Shown here: one piece after another, positions 35,560 to 46,110 of the stretch
Layout of the letters: each line of letters starts with the position of its first letter
Position numbering within the stretch: the stretch's first letter is position 1
Assembly: GCF_011193355.1 (NCBI RefSeq)
Contig: NZ_CP049780.1
Coordinates: forward strand, 5,127,803 to 5,191,802
DNA length: 64,000 bases
Reading direction: 5' to 3'
From: Streptomyces sp. JB150
GTDB taxonomy: Bacteria; Actinomycetota; Actinomycetes; Streptomycetales; Streptomycetaceae
Program-made: the position numbers and the translations under genes
Notes under the pieces: model-generated
The model's input: only the letters and a program-made list of their open reading frames with translations
Database searches by the model: none
What the model was told of the DNA's origin: nothing

Positions 35560-36143
35560 GGGATGCCCGGATGTGCTGTGGCCGGATCTGGTGGGGCCGG
35601 ATCGGTCGCCGTCGGGTCTGTTGCGGCCGGGGCCGACGCGTCCTGATCGGTCGCGCCGAGGCCGGGTGCGGCCCGGTCCCGCGCGCCTGGACCGGGTGCG
35701 TGCGGCCCGGTCCGGCCACCCGGACCTGGTGGGCGGGGCCGGACCTGAAGGGTTCGGGTGCGGTGCGCCCGGACCCAGCGCGGCCGTACCCCGTCCGCCC
35801 GACGCCGCCGCGTCCCACGCCGGCCCGCCCGGCGCCCGGGCGGCCGGCCCCGTGCCGGTGTCAGCAGCGCCACGTCAGGCGTAAGACGGCGCTCGGCCGG
35901 GAAACGTCCCTGACGGAGGGTGCACAGGGGGCTTGCGACACGCATCGTGCGCCTCCCGTGCGCCCTATGTCGCCACAGAACCTTCCTTCGATAGGCTGTA
36001 CCGAACCCGCCCGCCGCATATGCCGCGGTGCCGCGCCGTCTTCGTGATCAGCGGCCCCGCCGGTGGCCCCCAGCGGCCCCTGGGTTTTCGTACGTCATCG
36101 AGTGTCTTCGACCATCACGCAGCTCAAGGAGAGTCAACGAGCG
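35529..36143. other. 615-bp gap between thrC and thrB without a supported gene
   Basis: The first part (35560-35880) is rich in imperfect GGCCGGATC and GTGCGGCCCGGTCC motifs and contains an 8-bp hairpin with a three-base loop (35825-35832 with 35836-35843) that could end the hom-thrC transcript. The second part likely carries the thrB promoter: a TAGGCT hexamer at 35992-35997 resembles Streptomyces -10 boxes, but no good -35 was seen. Open frames here show no coding character. Confidence 0.5.
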
Positions 36144-37154
36144 ATGGCCGGTCCAGCGTTCCGCGCCGCCGCCGTCCGGGTGCGCGTCCCCGCCACCAGC
36201 GCCAATCTCGGCCCGGGCTTCGACGCCCTCGGCCTCGCGCTGGGGCTGTACGACGACGTGGTCGTCCGGGTGGCCGACTCCGGGCTGCACATCGACATCG
36301 CGGGCGAGGGAAGCGAGACACTTCCCCGCGACGAGCGGCACCTGCTCGTCCGCTCCCTGCGCGCCGCCTTCGACGTCCTCGGCGGACAGCCGCGCGGCCT
36401 GGAGATCGTCTGCGCGAACCGCATCCCGCACGGCCGCGGCCTCGGCTCCTCCTCCGCCGCCATCTGCGCCGGCATCGTCGCGGCGCGCGCCGTGACCATA
36501 GGCGGCGAGGCCCGTCTCGACGACGCGGCGCTGCTGGAACTGGCCACCGAGATCGAGGGCCACCCCGACAACGTCGCGGCCTGCCTGTTCGGCGGCTTCA
36601 CCCTCTCCTGGATGGAGAACGGCGCCGCCCGGGCCATCAGGACGGACCCTGCGGATTCCATCGTTCCGGTGGTTTTCGTGCCCGGGAAGCCGGTGCTGAC
36701 CGAGACCGCGCGCGGCCTGCTCCCGCGCACCGTGCCGCACGTCGACGCCGCCGCCAACGCCGGCCGCGCCGCGCTGCTCGTCGAGGCCCTGACCAGGCGT
36801 CCCGAGCTGCTGCTGCCCGCCACCGAGGACCGGCTGCACCAGGAGTACCGCGCCCCCGCCATGCCGGAGAGCGCCGCGCTGGTGGACCGGCTGCGGGCCG
36901 ACGGCATCCCCGCCGTGATCTCCGGAGCCGGACCGACCGTGATGGCCCTGGCCGACGCCGAGACGGCCGACAAGGTGGAAGCGCTGGCCGGCGCGGACTG
37001 GGCGGCGAACCGGCTGGCCCTCGACCTGGACGGAGCCAGCGTGCTGCCGCTCGCCACGGGCGGCGCGCACGGCGGCACCACCGGCGGCGCGGACGGCGGC
37101 GGCGCGCACGGCGGCACCACCGGCGGCGCGAACGGCGCCGGCGGCGCGGACTGA
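36144..37154 (+). CDS. thrB: Homoserine kinase
   Basis: This 336-residue GHMP kinase phosphorylates homoserine. Motifs: VRVPATSANLGPGFDALGLAL (from about 13, split here by its P-A-T-S-A-N-L-G-P-G core), the ATP loop HGRGLGSSSAAICAGI, and the C-terminal AVISGAGPTVMALA. ATG 36144 is chosen with AAGGAGAG ten bases upstream. The enzyme proper ends near residue 305; the last 30 or so residues are an unusual Gly/His/Thr tail of two 13-residue repeats (see the 39-bp repeats). It is followed by the long rho leader. Confidence 0.96.
   Translation: MAGPAFRAAAVRVRVPATSANLGPGFDALGLALGLYDDVVVRVADSGLHIDIAGEGSETLPRDERHLLVRSLRAAFDVLGGQPRGLEIVCANRIPHGRGLGSSSAAICAGIVAARAVTIGGEARLDDAALLELATEIEGHPDNVAACLFGGFTLSWMENGAARAIRTDPADSIVPVVFVPGKPVLTETARGLLPRTVPHVDAAANAGRAALLVEALTRRPELLLPATEDRLHQEYRAPAMPESAALVDRLRADGIPAVISGAGPTVMALADAETADKVEALAGADWAANRLALDLDGASVLPLATGGAHGGTTGGADGGGAHGGTTGGANGAGGAD
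37059..37136 (+). repeat. Two 39-bp tandem repeats encoding the thrB C-terminal tail
   Basis: Copies at 37059-37097 and 37098-37136 differ by one base and encode GGAHGGTTGGADG and GGAHGGTTGGANG. The reading frame is preserved. The segment is beyond the conserved kinase fold. Confidence 0.92.
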
Positions 37155-37576
37155 CAGCGGATCGAAATGAGCGGGCGATTGCCGGATGTGGAGAGGGGGA
37201 ATGTTTGTTGGATCCGGTAGTGTTAACCTCAAGTCTGCACCCGACCCCACCATGGCGAGGTGCCTCGTGTCCCCGTCCGGGACAGACATTCTTCCGGGAG
37301 CCCCCCAAGTCGCACTGTGTCTCGTACCTCGTATGCGGGCAGTACGTCGTACGTCGACACTGAGCGGCCCGCCGGGCACGCTCCGGAACCGGTGCGACCA
37401 CGCCACGTGACACCAGGTGCCACGGCTCGAGGAAGCGCCATCACCAGATATCTCTTCCGCCGCTTAGCAGGCGGACCACCGCCCCGGCACGGTTCACACA
37501 GCAAGGACCGAAGCCGGACAGCACAACCGGTCGCCGAGCCAGACAGGCCGACGTCCGCTCCAGGGAAGGACCCTTC
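37155..37576 (+). promoter_or_regulatory. Long leader/promoter region of rho
   Basis: This 422-bp region has an AT-richer element (GTTTGTTGGATCCGG, then TAGTGTTAACC at 37218-37228) that probably contains the rho promoter; exact boxes are unclear. The following 340 bases or so would be a long untranslated leader. A frame from ATG 37252 to 37410 could encode a 52-residue leader peptide, but without a clear ribosome site. A long leader fits autogenous control by Rho, known in other bacteria; here it is inferred. Confidence 0.5.
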
Positions 37577-39616
37577 GTGAGCGACACCACCGATCTGATG
37601 GGCGCACGTGTCGAGGAGACCGCTGCCGCGCCCGCCACGGACGCCTCCGCGCCTGCCACCGGTGCCGGCTCCCGGCGGCGCCGCGGTACCGGCCTCGAGG
37701 GCATGGTGCTGGCCGAGCTGCAGCAGGTCGCATCCGGCCTCGGCATCAGGGGCACCGCGCGGATGCGCAAGAGCCAGCTGATCGAGGTCATCAAGGAGGC
37801 GCAGGCCGCCGGGGGAGCCCCCGCCAAGGCCGAGACCGCCACCGAGACCAAGCCGAAGCGCCGCGCCACCTCCAAGGCCCGTACGGGTGAGGAATCCGCC
37901 GCGCCGAAGAAGGCGGAGAAGTCCGAGGCCCCGGCCGAGAAGGCCGTGGCCCAGCAGCAGATCGAGATCCCCGGCCAGCCGTCCCCCAAGGTCTCGGCTT
38001 CGCTCGACCAGGGCGGCGTCCCCACCGAGGACGCGCCGGCCGAGCGCCGTCGCCGTCGCGCCACCGCCGAGGCCGGCGCCCCCGCGGCCGCCCCCGAGAC
38101 GATCGCCGCCGAGGCGAAGAGCGAGCCGAAGGCCGAGACGCCCGCGCAGCAGCAGTCGCAGCCGCAGCAGGGCGAGGCCCGGGGCGACGCCGGTGAGGGC
38201 GGCGAGGGCCGCCGTCGCGACCGCCGCGAGCGCGGCCGGGACCGTGACCGCGACCGCCGCAAGGGCGACGACCAGCAGGGTCAGGGCGGGCAGCGCCAGC
38301 AGCAGAACCAGCAGCAGGGCGGCGGCGGTCGCCAGGACCGCGACCGCCAGCAGCGGGCCGATGAGGACGGGGACGACTTCGAGGGCGGCCGCCGCGGCCG
38401 TCGCGGCCGCTACCGCGACCGCCGGGGCCGTCGCGGGCGCGACGAGATCGCCTCCGAGCCGCAGATCGCCGAGGACGACGTCCTGATCCCCGTCGCGGGC
38501 ATCCTGGACATCCTCGACAACTACGCCTTCATCCGTACGTCGGGCTACCTGCCGGGCCCGAACGACGTGTACGTCTCCCTGGCCCAGGTCCGCAAGAACG
38601 GCCTGCGCAAGGGTGACCACGTCACCGGTGCGGTCCGCCAGCCGAAGGAAGGCGAGCGGCGCGAGAAGTTCAACGCGCTGGTCCGCCTGGATTCGGTCAA
38701 CGGCATGGCGCCCGAACACGGCCGCGGGCGGCCGGAGTTCAACAAGCTCACGCCGCTGTACCCGCAGGACCGGCTCCGTCTGGAGACCGACCCGGGCGTG
38801 CTCACCACCCGCATCATCGACCTCGTGTCGCCGATCGGTAAGGGCCAGCGCGGCCTGATCGTGGCCCCGCCGAAGACCGGCAAGACCATGATCATGCAGG
38901 CGATCGCCAACGCGATCACGCACAACAACCCCGAGTGCCACCTGATGGTCGTCCTCGTCGACGAGCGTCCGGAAGAGGTCACCGACATGCAGCGGTCGGT
39001 CAAGGGCGAGGTCATCTCCTCGACCTTCGACCGTCCGGCCGAGGACCACACCACGGTCGCCGAGTTGGCCATCGAGCGCGCCAAGCGCCTGGTGGAGCTG
39101 GGTCACGACGTGGTCGTGCTGCTCGACTCGATCACCCGTCTGGGCCGCGCCTACAACCTGGCCGCGCCCGCCTCCGGCCGCATCCTGTCCGGTGGTGTCG
39201 ACTCGACCGCGCTGTACCCGCCGAAGCGGTTCTTCGGTGCGGCGCGCAACATCGAGGACGGCGGCTCGCTGACCATCCTCGCCACCGCCCTGGTGGACAC
39301 CGGGTCCCGCATGGACGAGGTGATCTTCGAGGAGTTCAAGGGCACCGGCAACATGGAGCTCAAGCTCGACCGGAAGCTCGCCGACAAGCGCATCTTCCCG
39401 GCGGTGGACGTCGACGCGTCCGGCACCCGCAAGGAGGAGATCCTGCTCGGTGCCGAGGAGCTGGGCATCGTCTGGAAGCTGCGCCGGGTGCTGCACGCGC
39501 TCGACCAGCAGCAGGCGATCGAGCTGCTGCTCGACAAGATGAAGCAGACCAAGTCGAACGTCGAGTTCCTGATGCAGATCCAGAAGACGACGCCGGCGCC
39601 GGGCAACGGCGACTAG
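37577..39616 (+). CDS. rho: Transcription termination factor Rho, with large N-terminal insertion
   Basis: The product is 679 residues, far longer than the 419 of E. coli Rho. After a Rho_N helical part ([16 protein letters not shown], about 40-75) comes an Arg/Gly/Gln/Asp-rich disordered insertion of about 200 residues (blocks such as [16 protein letters not shown]). Then follow the OB-fold RNA-binding domain (about 295-375, [19 protein letters not shown]) and the RecA-type ATPase with Walker [11 protein letters not shown] near 433, [14 protein letters not shown] and the R-loop region. It binds and translocates along RNA to stop transcription. GTG 37577 follows GGGAAGGA. Such insertions are typical of actinobacterial Rho and strengthen RNA binding. 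Confidence 0.97.
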   Translation: MSDTTDLMGARVEETAAAPATDASAPATGAGSRRRRGTGLEGMVLAELQQVASGLGIRGTARMRKSQLIEVIKEAQAAGGAPAKAETATETKPKRRATSKARTGEESAAPKKAEKSEAPAEKAVAQQQIEIPGQPSPKVSASLDQGGVPTEDAPAERRRRRATAEAGAPAAAPETIAAEAKSEPKAETPAQQQSQPQQGEARGDAGEGGEGRRRDRRERGRDRDRDRRKGDDQQGQGGQRQQQNQQQGGGGRQDRDRQQRADEDGDDFEGGRRGRRGRYRDRRGRRGRDEIASEPQIAEDDVLIPVAGILDILDNYAFIRTSGYLPGPNDVYVSLAQVRKNGLRKGDHVTGAVRQPKEGERREKFNALVRLDSVNGMAPEHGRGRPEFNKLTPLYPQDRLRLETDPGVLTTRIIDLVSPIGKGQRGLIVAPPKTGKTMIMQAIANAITHNNPECHLMVVLVDERPEEVTDMQRSVKGEVISSTFDRPAEDHTTVAELAIERAKRLVELGHDVVVLLDSITRLGRAYNLAAPASGRILSGGVDSTALYPPKRFFGAARNIEDGGSLTILATALVDTGSRMDEVIFEEFKGTGNMELKLDRKLADKRIFPAVDVDASGTRKEEILLGAEELGIVWKLRRVLHALDQQQAIELLLDKMKQTKSNVEFLMQIQKTTPAPGNGD

Positions 39617-39638
39617 TCGCTCCCGGACGGTCCACTCC

Positions 39639-39676
39639 AGGCCGGTCCCCGTCACCTCGGTGACGGGGACCGGCCT
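39639..39676 (+). terminator. Intrinsic terminator after rho
   Basis: A perfect 17-bp stem (39639-39655 with 39660-39676) with a tight CTCG loop starts 22 bases after the rho stop and runs into a short TTCGG. It is the strongest simple hairpin seen in the window. Confidence 0.88.
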
Positions 39677-39752
39677 TTCGGCGCTGAGAGGAGGGGGCGC
39701 ACCAGCGCATCAGCCCGCCCCTTCTCACTCATGCACCCCTGGGGGGACCTTC

Positions 39753-41573
39753 TTGTCCACGACCACATCCGGCCGTGGCCGGCACCGACGCCGGATACGC
39801 ATCGCCCTGCCCGTCACCGCGGCCGGTGCCGCCGCCGCTGTCGCCGCCGCCCTGCTGACCGGCTCCGCGGACGCGTCGGGCGAGCCGCCGCTGCCCGCCG
39901 TCCAGCCCGTCACCAGCGCCCCGCCGGCCGCCGAGCTGGAGCGCCGGGTCGCCACCGCCATCACCGCCGACGGCACCGCGGGCGAGCGCCCGGGCACGTC
40001 CGCGGACGGCTCCGCGACCGCGGGGCCGACCGCCGAGGCGATGATCATCGGCGGGACGACCACCACCCTCACCTCCGCGCCGTGGATGGCGCAGCTCTGG
40101 TACGGCGACGACCGGGACACCCAGGACCCCTCGGACGACGTCGGCTTCTTCTGCGGCGGCGCGGTGGTCCCCCCGACGAAGATCCTCACCGCCGCGCACT
40201 GTGTCGCCGGGTACGACTGGAAGAACCACGGCTCGGTCATCACCGGCACCGCGCAGCTGCCGTCCGTCGACGACCAGGGCAACATCACCGACCTGCACGG
40301 CGGCAGCCGCAGCGGCGTCCGGCGGCAGTGGCACCACCCGTCGTACAGCCCGGTGACCATCGACGGTGACATCGCGGTCCTCACCCTGCCGTACGCGGTC
40401 GACGCGACGCCGATCCGGATGACGACGTCCGGCGACACCGCCTCCTACGCCGCCGGGACCAGCGCCAAGGTCTACGGCTGGGGCCGGATCAGCTCCACGC
40501 ACGACGAGATGGCGCCGACGCTGAAGACGGCCACGCTGCCCGTGCAGTCCGACACCACCTGCGCGGCCGCCTACGGCTCCGGCTTCGTCAAGGGCCACAT
40601 GGTGTGCGCGGGCAAGCCCGCCACCGGCGGCGACAGCGGCACCACCACCGCCTGCAACGGCGACTCCGGCGGCCCGCTGGTGGTCGGCGGCCGGATCATC
40701 GGCATCGTCTCCTGGGGCGTGCAGGACTGTGTCGAGAAGGGCGCCTACAGCGTCTTCACCAAGGTCAGCGCCTATGTCGGCGCCGCCTACCCCCGCCTGG
40801 ACGACACGAACATCAGCGGCGACCACAGGGCCGACCTGTGGGTACGCGAAGCCGCCACCGGGACCGGTTACTCCAGGAACTCCACCGGCACGGCGTTCGC
40901 GGCCCGCGAGAGCTGGGGCGACCGGTCCGCGGCCGACCTGGTCCTCCAGACGGACCTCGACCGCGACGGCTACCAGGACCTCGTCCACCGCCGCCGCGGC
41001 GACGGCGACGTCTTCTGGTCCCACTACGTGCGGTCGGCCAACTCCTGGACCACCCAGCGGCTCGCCGACAACTGGGCCACCCGCACCCGCATTCTCACCC
41101 CGGGCGACGTCACCGGCGACTACCTGCCCGACCTGCTTTCCGTCGACGCGGCCGGTGTCCTGTGGATCTACCCGGGCAAGGGCAACGGCTCCTTCGCCGC
41201 CCGCATCCAGGCCGGCACCGGCTGGAACCAGTACAACTCCGTGCGCGGCCACGGCGACTTCACCGGCGACGGCAGGGCCGACCTGATCGCCCGCGCCAGG
41301 AGCAGCGGCGACGTGTACCTGTACAAGGGCACCGGCAAGGCGGGCACCGCGGCCTTCTCCGGCCGGATCAAGGTGCGCACCTGGAGCAGCACGACGTACA
41401 ACGCCTTCGACGCGGTCGGCGACGTCACCGGCGACGGCCGGGCCGACTTCCTGGCCCGCACACCCGGCGGCACGCTCTACCTCTACAAGGGCACCGGCAA
41501 GGCCACCAGCGAGATCTTCGCCACACGGATCTCGGTCGGCACCGGCTTCGGGCAGTACGACATCTTCGGCTGA
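39753..41573 (+). CDS. Secreted trypsin-like serine protease with C-terminal FG-GAP/VCBS repeats
   Basis: This 606-residue exported protein starts with a TTG at 39753 preceded by GGGGGGA (39741-39747). The signal peptide has [25 protein letters not shown] pro-region leads to the S1 protease domain beginning M-I-I-G-G near residue 97, with catalytic His in TAAHC, Asp in DGDIAVLTL and Ser in [10 protein letters not shown]. The C-terminal half (about 360-606) is a beta-propeller-like row of FG-GAP repeats, each with D-x-x-G/D-D-G-x-x-D loops ([40 protein letters not shown]). Those repeats may bind calcium or a surface partner. Confidence 0.92.
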   Translation: MSTTTSGRGRHRRRIRIALPVTAAGAAAAVAAALLTGSADASGEPPLPAVQPVTSAPPAAELERRVATAITADGTAGERPGTSADGSATAGPTAEAMIIGGTTTTLTSAPWMAQLWYGDDRDTQDPSDDVGFFCGGAVVPPTKILTAAHCVAGYDWKNHGSVITGTAQLPSVDDQGNITDLHGGSRSGVRRQWHHPSYSPVTIDGDIAVLTLPYAVDATPIRMTTSGDTASYAAGTSAKVYGWGRISSTHDEMAPTLKTATLPVQSDTTCAAAYGSGFVKGHMVCAGKPATGGDSGTTTACNGDSGGPLVVGGRIIGIVSWGVQDCVEKGAYSVFTKVSAYVGAAYPRLDDTNISGDHRADLWVREAATGTGYSRNSTGTAFAARESWGDRSAADLVLQTDLDRDGYQDLVHRRRGDGDVFWSHYVRSANSWTTQRLADNWATRTRILTPGDVTGDYLPDLLSVDAAGVLWIYPGKGNGSFAARIQAGTGWNQYNSVRGHGDFTGDGRADLIARARSSGDVYLYKGTGKAGTAAFSGRIKVRTWSSTTYNAFDAVGDVTGDGRADFLARTPGGTLYLYKGTGKATSEIFATRISVGTGFGQYDIFG

Positions 41574-41614
41574 ACCCGCAGGTGAGCGGCGAAACCGACC
41601 GCTCGGTCCGGCTA

Positions 41615-41653
41615 CGCACCGTGCCCACCCGCCCGCCGGGTGGGCACAGTGCG
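41615..41653 (+). terminator. Hairpin terminator after the secreted protease gene
   Basis: A 15-bp stem with one C-A mismatch (CGCAC-C-GTGCCCACCC against GGGTGGGCAC-A-GTGCG) and a seven-base loop begins about 40 bases after the stop codon. Confidence 0.75.
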
Positions 41654-41797
41654 TCATGCAACCCTGTGCCCGGTTTCCCCGTCTGACCCGACGGGGTGAC
41701 GATGGAGCGGTACGGGTTCGTACGGTTTCGTACGCCGCACGACCGGGTCCGGCCGCCGCAGCAGGGGGTAACCGCACGACGAGAGCCGAGGGAGCAC

Positions 41798-42934
41798 ATG
41801 TCCGCCGCAAGCACGCCGGAGCCCGGCATACCGGGCGGTGCCGGCACCAGTGGCCCGCGCCGCCGGGCCGGGGGCCGTCGCCGCAAGCCCCGCGAGAAGC
41901 GCCACAAGGCGCTGCTGATCACGGCCTGGACCGCGGCGGGCATCGTCGTCCTCGGCGGCACCGGCCTCGGGTACGTGTACTTCACGCTCAACGGCAACCT
42001 CGACAGCGTCGACATCGACCAGGCACTCGGCACCGACCGCCCCGCCAAGGCCGACAACGGCTCGCAGAACATCCTGGTCCTCGGCTCGGACACCCGCTCC
42101 GGCGGCAACCGGAAGCTCGGCGGCGGCACCGACGACGGCAGCGCCCGCTCCGACACCGCGATGATCGTCCACGTCTACGAGGGCCACGAGAAGGCCGCCG
42201 TGGTCTCCCTCCCGCGCGACACCCTCATCGACCGGCCCGCCTGCGCCGACACCGACGGCAACACCTATCCGCCGGCGTCCCAGGTGATGTTCAACTCGGC
42301 GTACTCCACCGGCGGCGCGGCCTGCGCCGTCAGGACCGTCGAGTCGCTGACCGGCCTGCGCATGGACCACTACCTGGAGGTCGACTTCAGCGGCTTCCGA
42401 AAGCTCATCGACGAGCTGGGCGGCGTCGACATCACCACCACCCGGGACATCGAGGACCCCGACAGCCACCTGACCCTGAAGGCCGGCCCGCACCGGCTCG
42501 ACGGCGAGCAGGCCCTCGGCCTGGTCCGCACCCGGCACGGCGTCGGCGACGGCTCCGACCTCGGCCGCATCCAGCTCCAGCAGGCGTTCCTCAAAGCCCT
42601 CCTCGACCAGGTCAAGGACATCGACCTGTTCGGCGACCCGAAGCGGCTGTACGACCTCGCCGACGCCGCCACGAAGACCGTGACGACCGACTCCGGCCTC
42701 GGCTCGGTGAACGCCCTGATGTCCTTCGCGAGTGGCCTCAGGGGCATCGGCGCCTCCGACATGACGATGGTCACCATGCCGGTCGTCTACGACCCGGCGG
42801 ACCCCAACCGCGTCCTGCTGGAGAAGACCAAGGCCCAGCAGGTCTGGACGGCCCTGCGAAACGACCGGCCGATCCCGCGGTCGGCCACGAAGGGAACGGC
42901 CACCGGCGAAGCCGCGGGCGTGGTGCGGGACTGA
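41798..42934 (+). CDS. LytR-CpsA-Psr (LCP) family cell-wall glycopolymer transferase
   Basis: The 378-residue protein has a basic, disordered cytoplasmic head (1-37), one membrane helix (38-62) and an external LCP domain. Family residues are visible: [34 protein letters not shown], the polyprenyl-pocket segment [20 protein letters not shown], and [29 protein letters not shown] with the conserved arginines. Such enzymes attach teichoic acids or other polymers to peptidoglycan from a lipid carrier. ATG 41798 follows GAGGGAGC; a longer start at 41696 adds an unrelated leader. A WecA-like transferase that could make such carriers is encoded 5 kb downstream. Confidence 0.92.
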   Translation: MSAASTPEPGIPGGAGTSGPRRRAGGRRRKPREKRHKALLITAWTAAGIVVLGGTGLGYVYFTLNGNLDSVDIDQALGTDRPAKADNGSQNILVLGSDTRSGGNRKLGGGTDDGSARSDTAMIVHVYEGHEKAAVVSLPRDTLIDRPACADTDGNTYPPASQVMFNSAYSTGGAACAVRTVESLTGLRMDHYLEVDFSGFRKLIDELGGVDITTTRDIEDPDSHLTLKAGPHRLDGEQALGLVRTRHGVGDGSDLGRIQLQQAFLKALLDQVKDIDLFGDPKRLYDLADAATKTVTTDSGLGSVNALMSFASGLRGIGASDMTMVTMPVVYDPADPNRVLLEKTKAQQVWTALRNDRPIPRSATKGTATGEAAGVVRD

Positions 42935-43129
42935 GGGGCGCGGGGCTGTGCCGCTGTGCGGCTCCGCCGCGTGGCGCGGGAAACCCGCCACGACCGGCGG
43001 GGAACAAACGACGGCCACCCCCGGTTTTGGGTGATGGCCCCAGTCCTGGCAGACTGGTACGTCGGCCCCGGTTCACGCTTCCGCAGCCCGCGGCAGCGAC
43101 CCGGCGCCCTCCCGAAACTAGGAGACACC

Positions 43130-43354
43130 TTGAAGCGCGACATCCACCCCGAGTACGTCGAGACGCAGGTCAGCTGCACCTGCGGCGCGTCGTTCACCAC
43201 CCGCAGCACCATCGCGTCCGGCACCATCCGGGCCGAAGTCTGCTCCGAGTGCCACCCGTTCTACACGGGCAAGCAGAAGATCCTCGACACCGGTGGCCGT
43301 GTGGCCCGCTTCGAGGCCCGCTTCGGCAAGGCTGCCGCCGGCTCCAAGAAGTAG
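43130..43354 (+). CDS. rpmE: Ribosomal protein bL31 (zinc-binding type)
   Basis: This 74-residue 50S protein reads (M)[15 protein letters not shown], and carries C-T-C in SCTCGASF and C-x-x-C in [11 protein letters not shown], so it is the C+ form that binds zinc; its zinc-free paralogue normally replaces it under zinc starvation. The start is a TTG at 43130 with AGGAG five bases upstream. A strong T-tract terminator separates it from prfA. Confidence 0.96.
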   Translation: MKRDIHPEYVETQVSCTCGASFTTRSTIASGTIRAEVCSECHPFYTGKQKILDTGGRVARFEARFGKAAAGSKK

Positions 43355-43366
43355 CGAGCCCCTCTT

Positions 43367-43419
43367 CGCCGGTCCACGGTCACGCCCCCTCCCACGGGCG
43401 TGCCGGGACCGGCGTTTTT
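43367..43419 (+). terminator. Intrinsic terminator between rpmE and prfA
   Basis: The outer stem CGCCGGTCC (43367-43375) pairs with GGACCGGCG (43406-43414), an inner GGTCACGCCC/GGGCGTGCC-type stem extends it, and TTTTT follows at 43415-43419. This is a classical terminator, unusual for its T run in such GC-rich DNA. Confidence 0.88.
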
Positions 43420-43461
43420 GGTCACCGCCCACTTCACCCCCGTACGACACAGGAGCCACAG

Positions 43462-44529
<1,068 letters not shown>

Positions 44530-44565
44530 GGCACGTACGAGCAAGTACCCACACGGAGGACGAGC

Positions 44566-45411
44566 GTGAACCTGCTGCTCGCGGAGGTGGCCCAGGCCAC
44601 CCAGCGGCTGGCCGACGCCGGCGTGCCCTCGCCGCGCACCGACGCGGAGGAGCTCGCCGCGTTCGTGCACGGCGTGAAGCGGGGCGAGTTGCACTCCGTG
44701 AAGGACGCCGACTTCGACGCCCGCTACTGGGAGGTCGTCGCGCGCCGGGAACAGCGCGAGCCGCTCCAGCACATCACCGGCCGCGCCTTCTTCCGCTACC
44801 TGGAACTCCAGGTCGGCCCCGGCGTGTTCGTGCCGCGGCCCGAGACGGAGTCGGTCGTCGGCTGGGCCATAGACGCCGTGCGCGCCATGGACGTCGTCGA
44901 GCCGTGCATCGTCGACCTGTGCACCGGCTCCGGCGCCATCGCGCTCGCCCTCGCCCAGGAGGTGCCGCGCTCGCGGGTGCACGCCGTGGAGCTGAGCGAG
45001 GACGCGCTGGTGTGGACCCGCAAGAACATGGAGGGCTCCCGCGTCGACCTGCGCCAGGGCGACGCGCTCACCGCCTTCCCCGACCTCGACGGACAGGTCG
45101 ACCTGGTCATCTCCAACCCGCCGTACATCCCGCTCACCGAGTGGGAGTACGTCGCCCCGGAGGCGCGGGACTACGACCCCGAGATGGCCCTGTTCTCCGG
45201 CGAGGACGGCCTCGACCTGATCCGCGGCCTGGAACGCACCGCGCACCGGCTGCTGCGCCCCGGCGGCGTCGTGGTGATCGAGCACGCCGACACCCAGGGC
45301 GGCCAGGTGCCGTGGATCTTCACCGAGGAACGAGGGTGGGCCGACGCGGCCGACCACCCCGACCTCAACAACCGCCCCCGCTTCGCCACCGCCCGCAAGG
45401 CACTGCCGTGA
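44566..45411 (+). CDS. prmC: Release-factor glutamine N5-methyltransferase
   Basis: This 281-residue SAM-dependent enzyme methylates the GGQ glutamine of release factors. An N-terminal helical domain (about 1-75) docks the factor; the catalytic domain has VDLCTGSGAIALALA (SAM loop), HAVELSEDAL and the N-P-P-Y motif in ISNPPYIPL. Start GTG 44566 follows CGGAGG. The stop codon overlaps the GTG of a 17-codon mini-frame (45408-45461). Confidence 0.97.
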   Translation: MNLLLAEVAQATQRLADAGVPSPRTDAEELAAFVHGVKRGELHSVKDADFDARYWEVVARREQREPLQHITGRAFFRYLELQVGPGVFVPRPETESVVGWAIDAVRAMDVVEPCIVDLCTGSGAIALALAQEVPRSRVHAVELSEDALVWTRKNMEGSRVDLRQGDALTAFPDLDGQVDLVISNPPYIPLTEWEYVAPEARDYDPEMALFSGEDGLDLIRGLERTAHRLLRPGGVVVIEHADTQGGQVPWIFTEERGWADAADHPDLNNRPRFATARKALP

Positions 45412-45461
45412 GCACCACCCCGAAACTCTCCCTGAAGCACGTGTACGAGGAGGCCCGCTGA
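45408..45461 (+). CDS. Possible 17-residue mini-ORF bridging prmC and the Sua5/YwlC gene
   Basis: A GTG overlapping the prmC stop (GTGA) opens a frame for 17 residues (STTPKLSLKHVYEEAR after the start) whose own stop is one base before the next ATG. The last codons contain the ribosome site GAGGAGG of the next gene. It may couple translation of the two genes or be chance; no product is claimed. Confidence 0.3.
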   Translation: MSTTPKLSLKHVYEEAR

Positions 45462-45462
45462 T

Positions 45463-46110
45463 ATGGCACGGCGATACGACACCAACGACGCGACCGACCG
45501 CGTGACCGGTCTGCGTGAGGCCGCGTCCGCCGTCCGCCGTGGCGAACTGGTGGTCCTCCCGACCGACACGGTGTACGGCATCGGCGCCGACGCGTTCTCC
45601 AAGGAGGCCGTCGGCGACCTGCTGGAGGCCAAGGGCCGGGGCCGCACCATGCCCACCCCCGTCCTCATCGGCTCCCCGAACACCCTGCACGGCCTCGTCA
45701 CGGACTTCTCCGAGCAGGCCTGGGAGCTGGTCGACGCGTTCTGGCCGGGCGCGCTCACGCTGGTCGCCAGGCACCAGCCGTCGCTCCAGTGGGACCTCGG
45801 CGACACCCGCGGCACGGTCGCCGTGCGGATGCCGCTGCACCCGGTCGCCATCGAGCTGCTGACCGAGGTCGGCCCCATGGCGGTCTCCTCCGCCAACCTC
45901 ACCGGGCACCCGGCGCCGGAGGACTGCGACGCGGCCCAGGCGATGCTCGGCGACTCCGTCTCCGTCTACCTCGACGGCGGCCCCACCCCCGCCAACGTGC
46001 CGTCCTCCATCGTCGACGTCACCCGCGAGGTACCGGTGCTGCTGCGCGAGGGCGCGCTGTCGGCGGACGAGCTGCGGAAGGTCGTACCCGACCTCGAGGT
46101 GGCGAATTGA
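45463..46110 (+). CDS. L-threonylcarbamoyladenylate synthase (Sua5/YwlC/TsaC family)
   Basis: This 215-residue enzyme makes threonylcarbamoyl-AMP for the t6A37 modification of ANN-decoding tRNAs. Family segments: AVRRGELVVLPTDTVYGIGADAFS, AKGRGRTMPTPVLIGS, FWPGALTLVARH, VAVRMPLHPVAIELL and PMAVSSANLTGHPAP. It has the single YrdC-like domain, not the C-terminal Sua5 extension. ATG 45463 is preceded by GAGGAGG at 45447-45453. The next gene starts at a TTG inside its stop codon. Confidence 0.93.
   Translation: MARRYDTNDATDRVTGLREAASAVRRGELVVLPTDTVYGIGADAFSKEAVGDLLEAKGRGRTMPTPVLIGSPNTLHGLVTDFSEQAWELVDAFWPGALTLVARHQPSLQWDLGDTRGTVAVRMPLHPVAIELLTEVGPMAVSSANLTGHPAPEDCDAAQAMLGDSVSVYLDGGPTPANVPSSIVDVTREVPVLLREGALSADELRKVVPDLEVAN

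Noticed and set aside
35571..36047. Open frames in the thrC-thrB gap
   Set aside because: Translations are Arg/Pro/Trp-rich with no domain, the codon pattern does not favour one frame, and no ribosome site is present.
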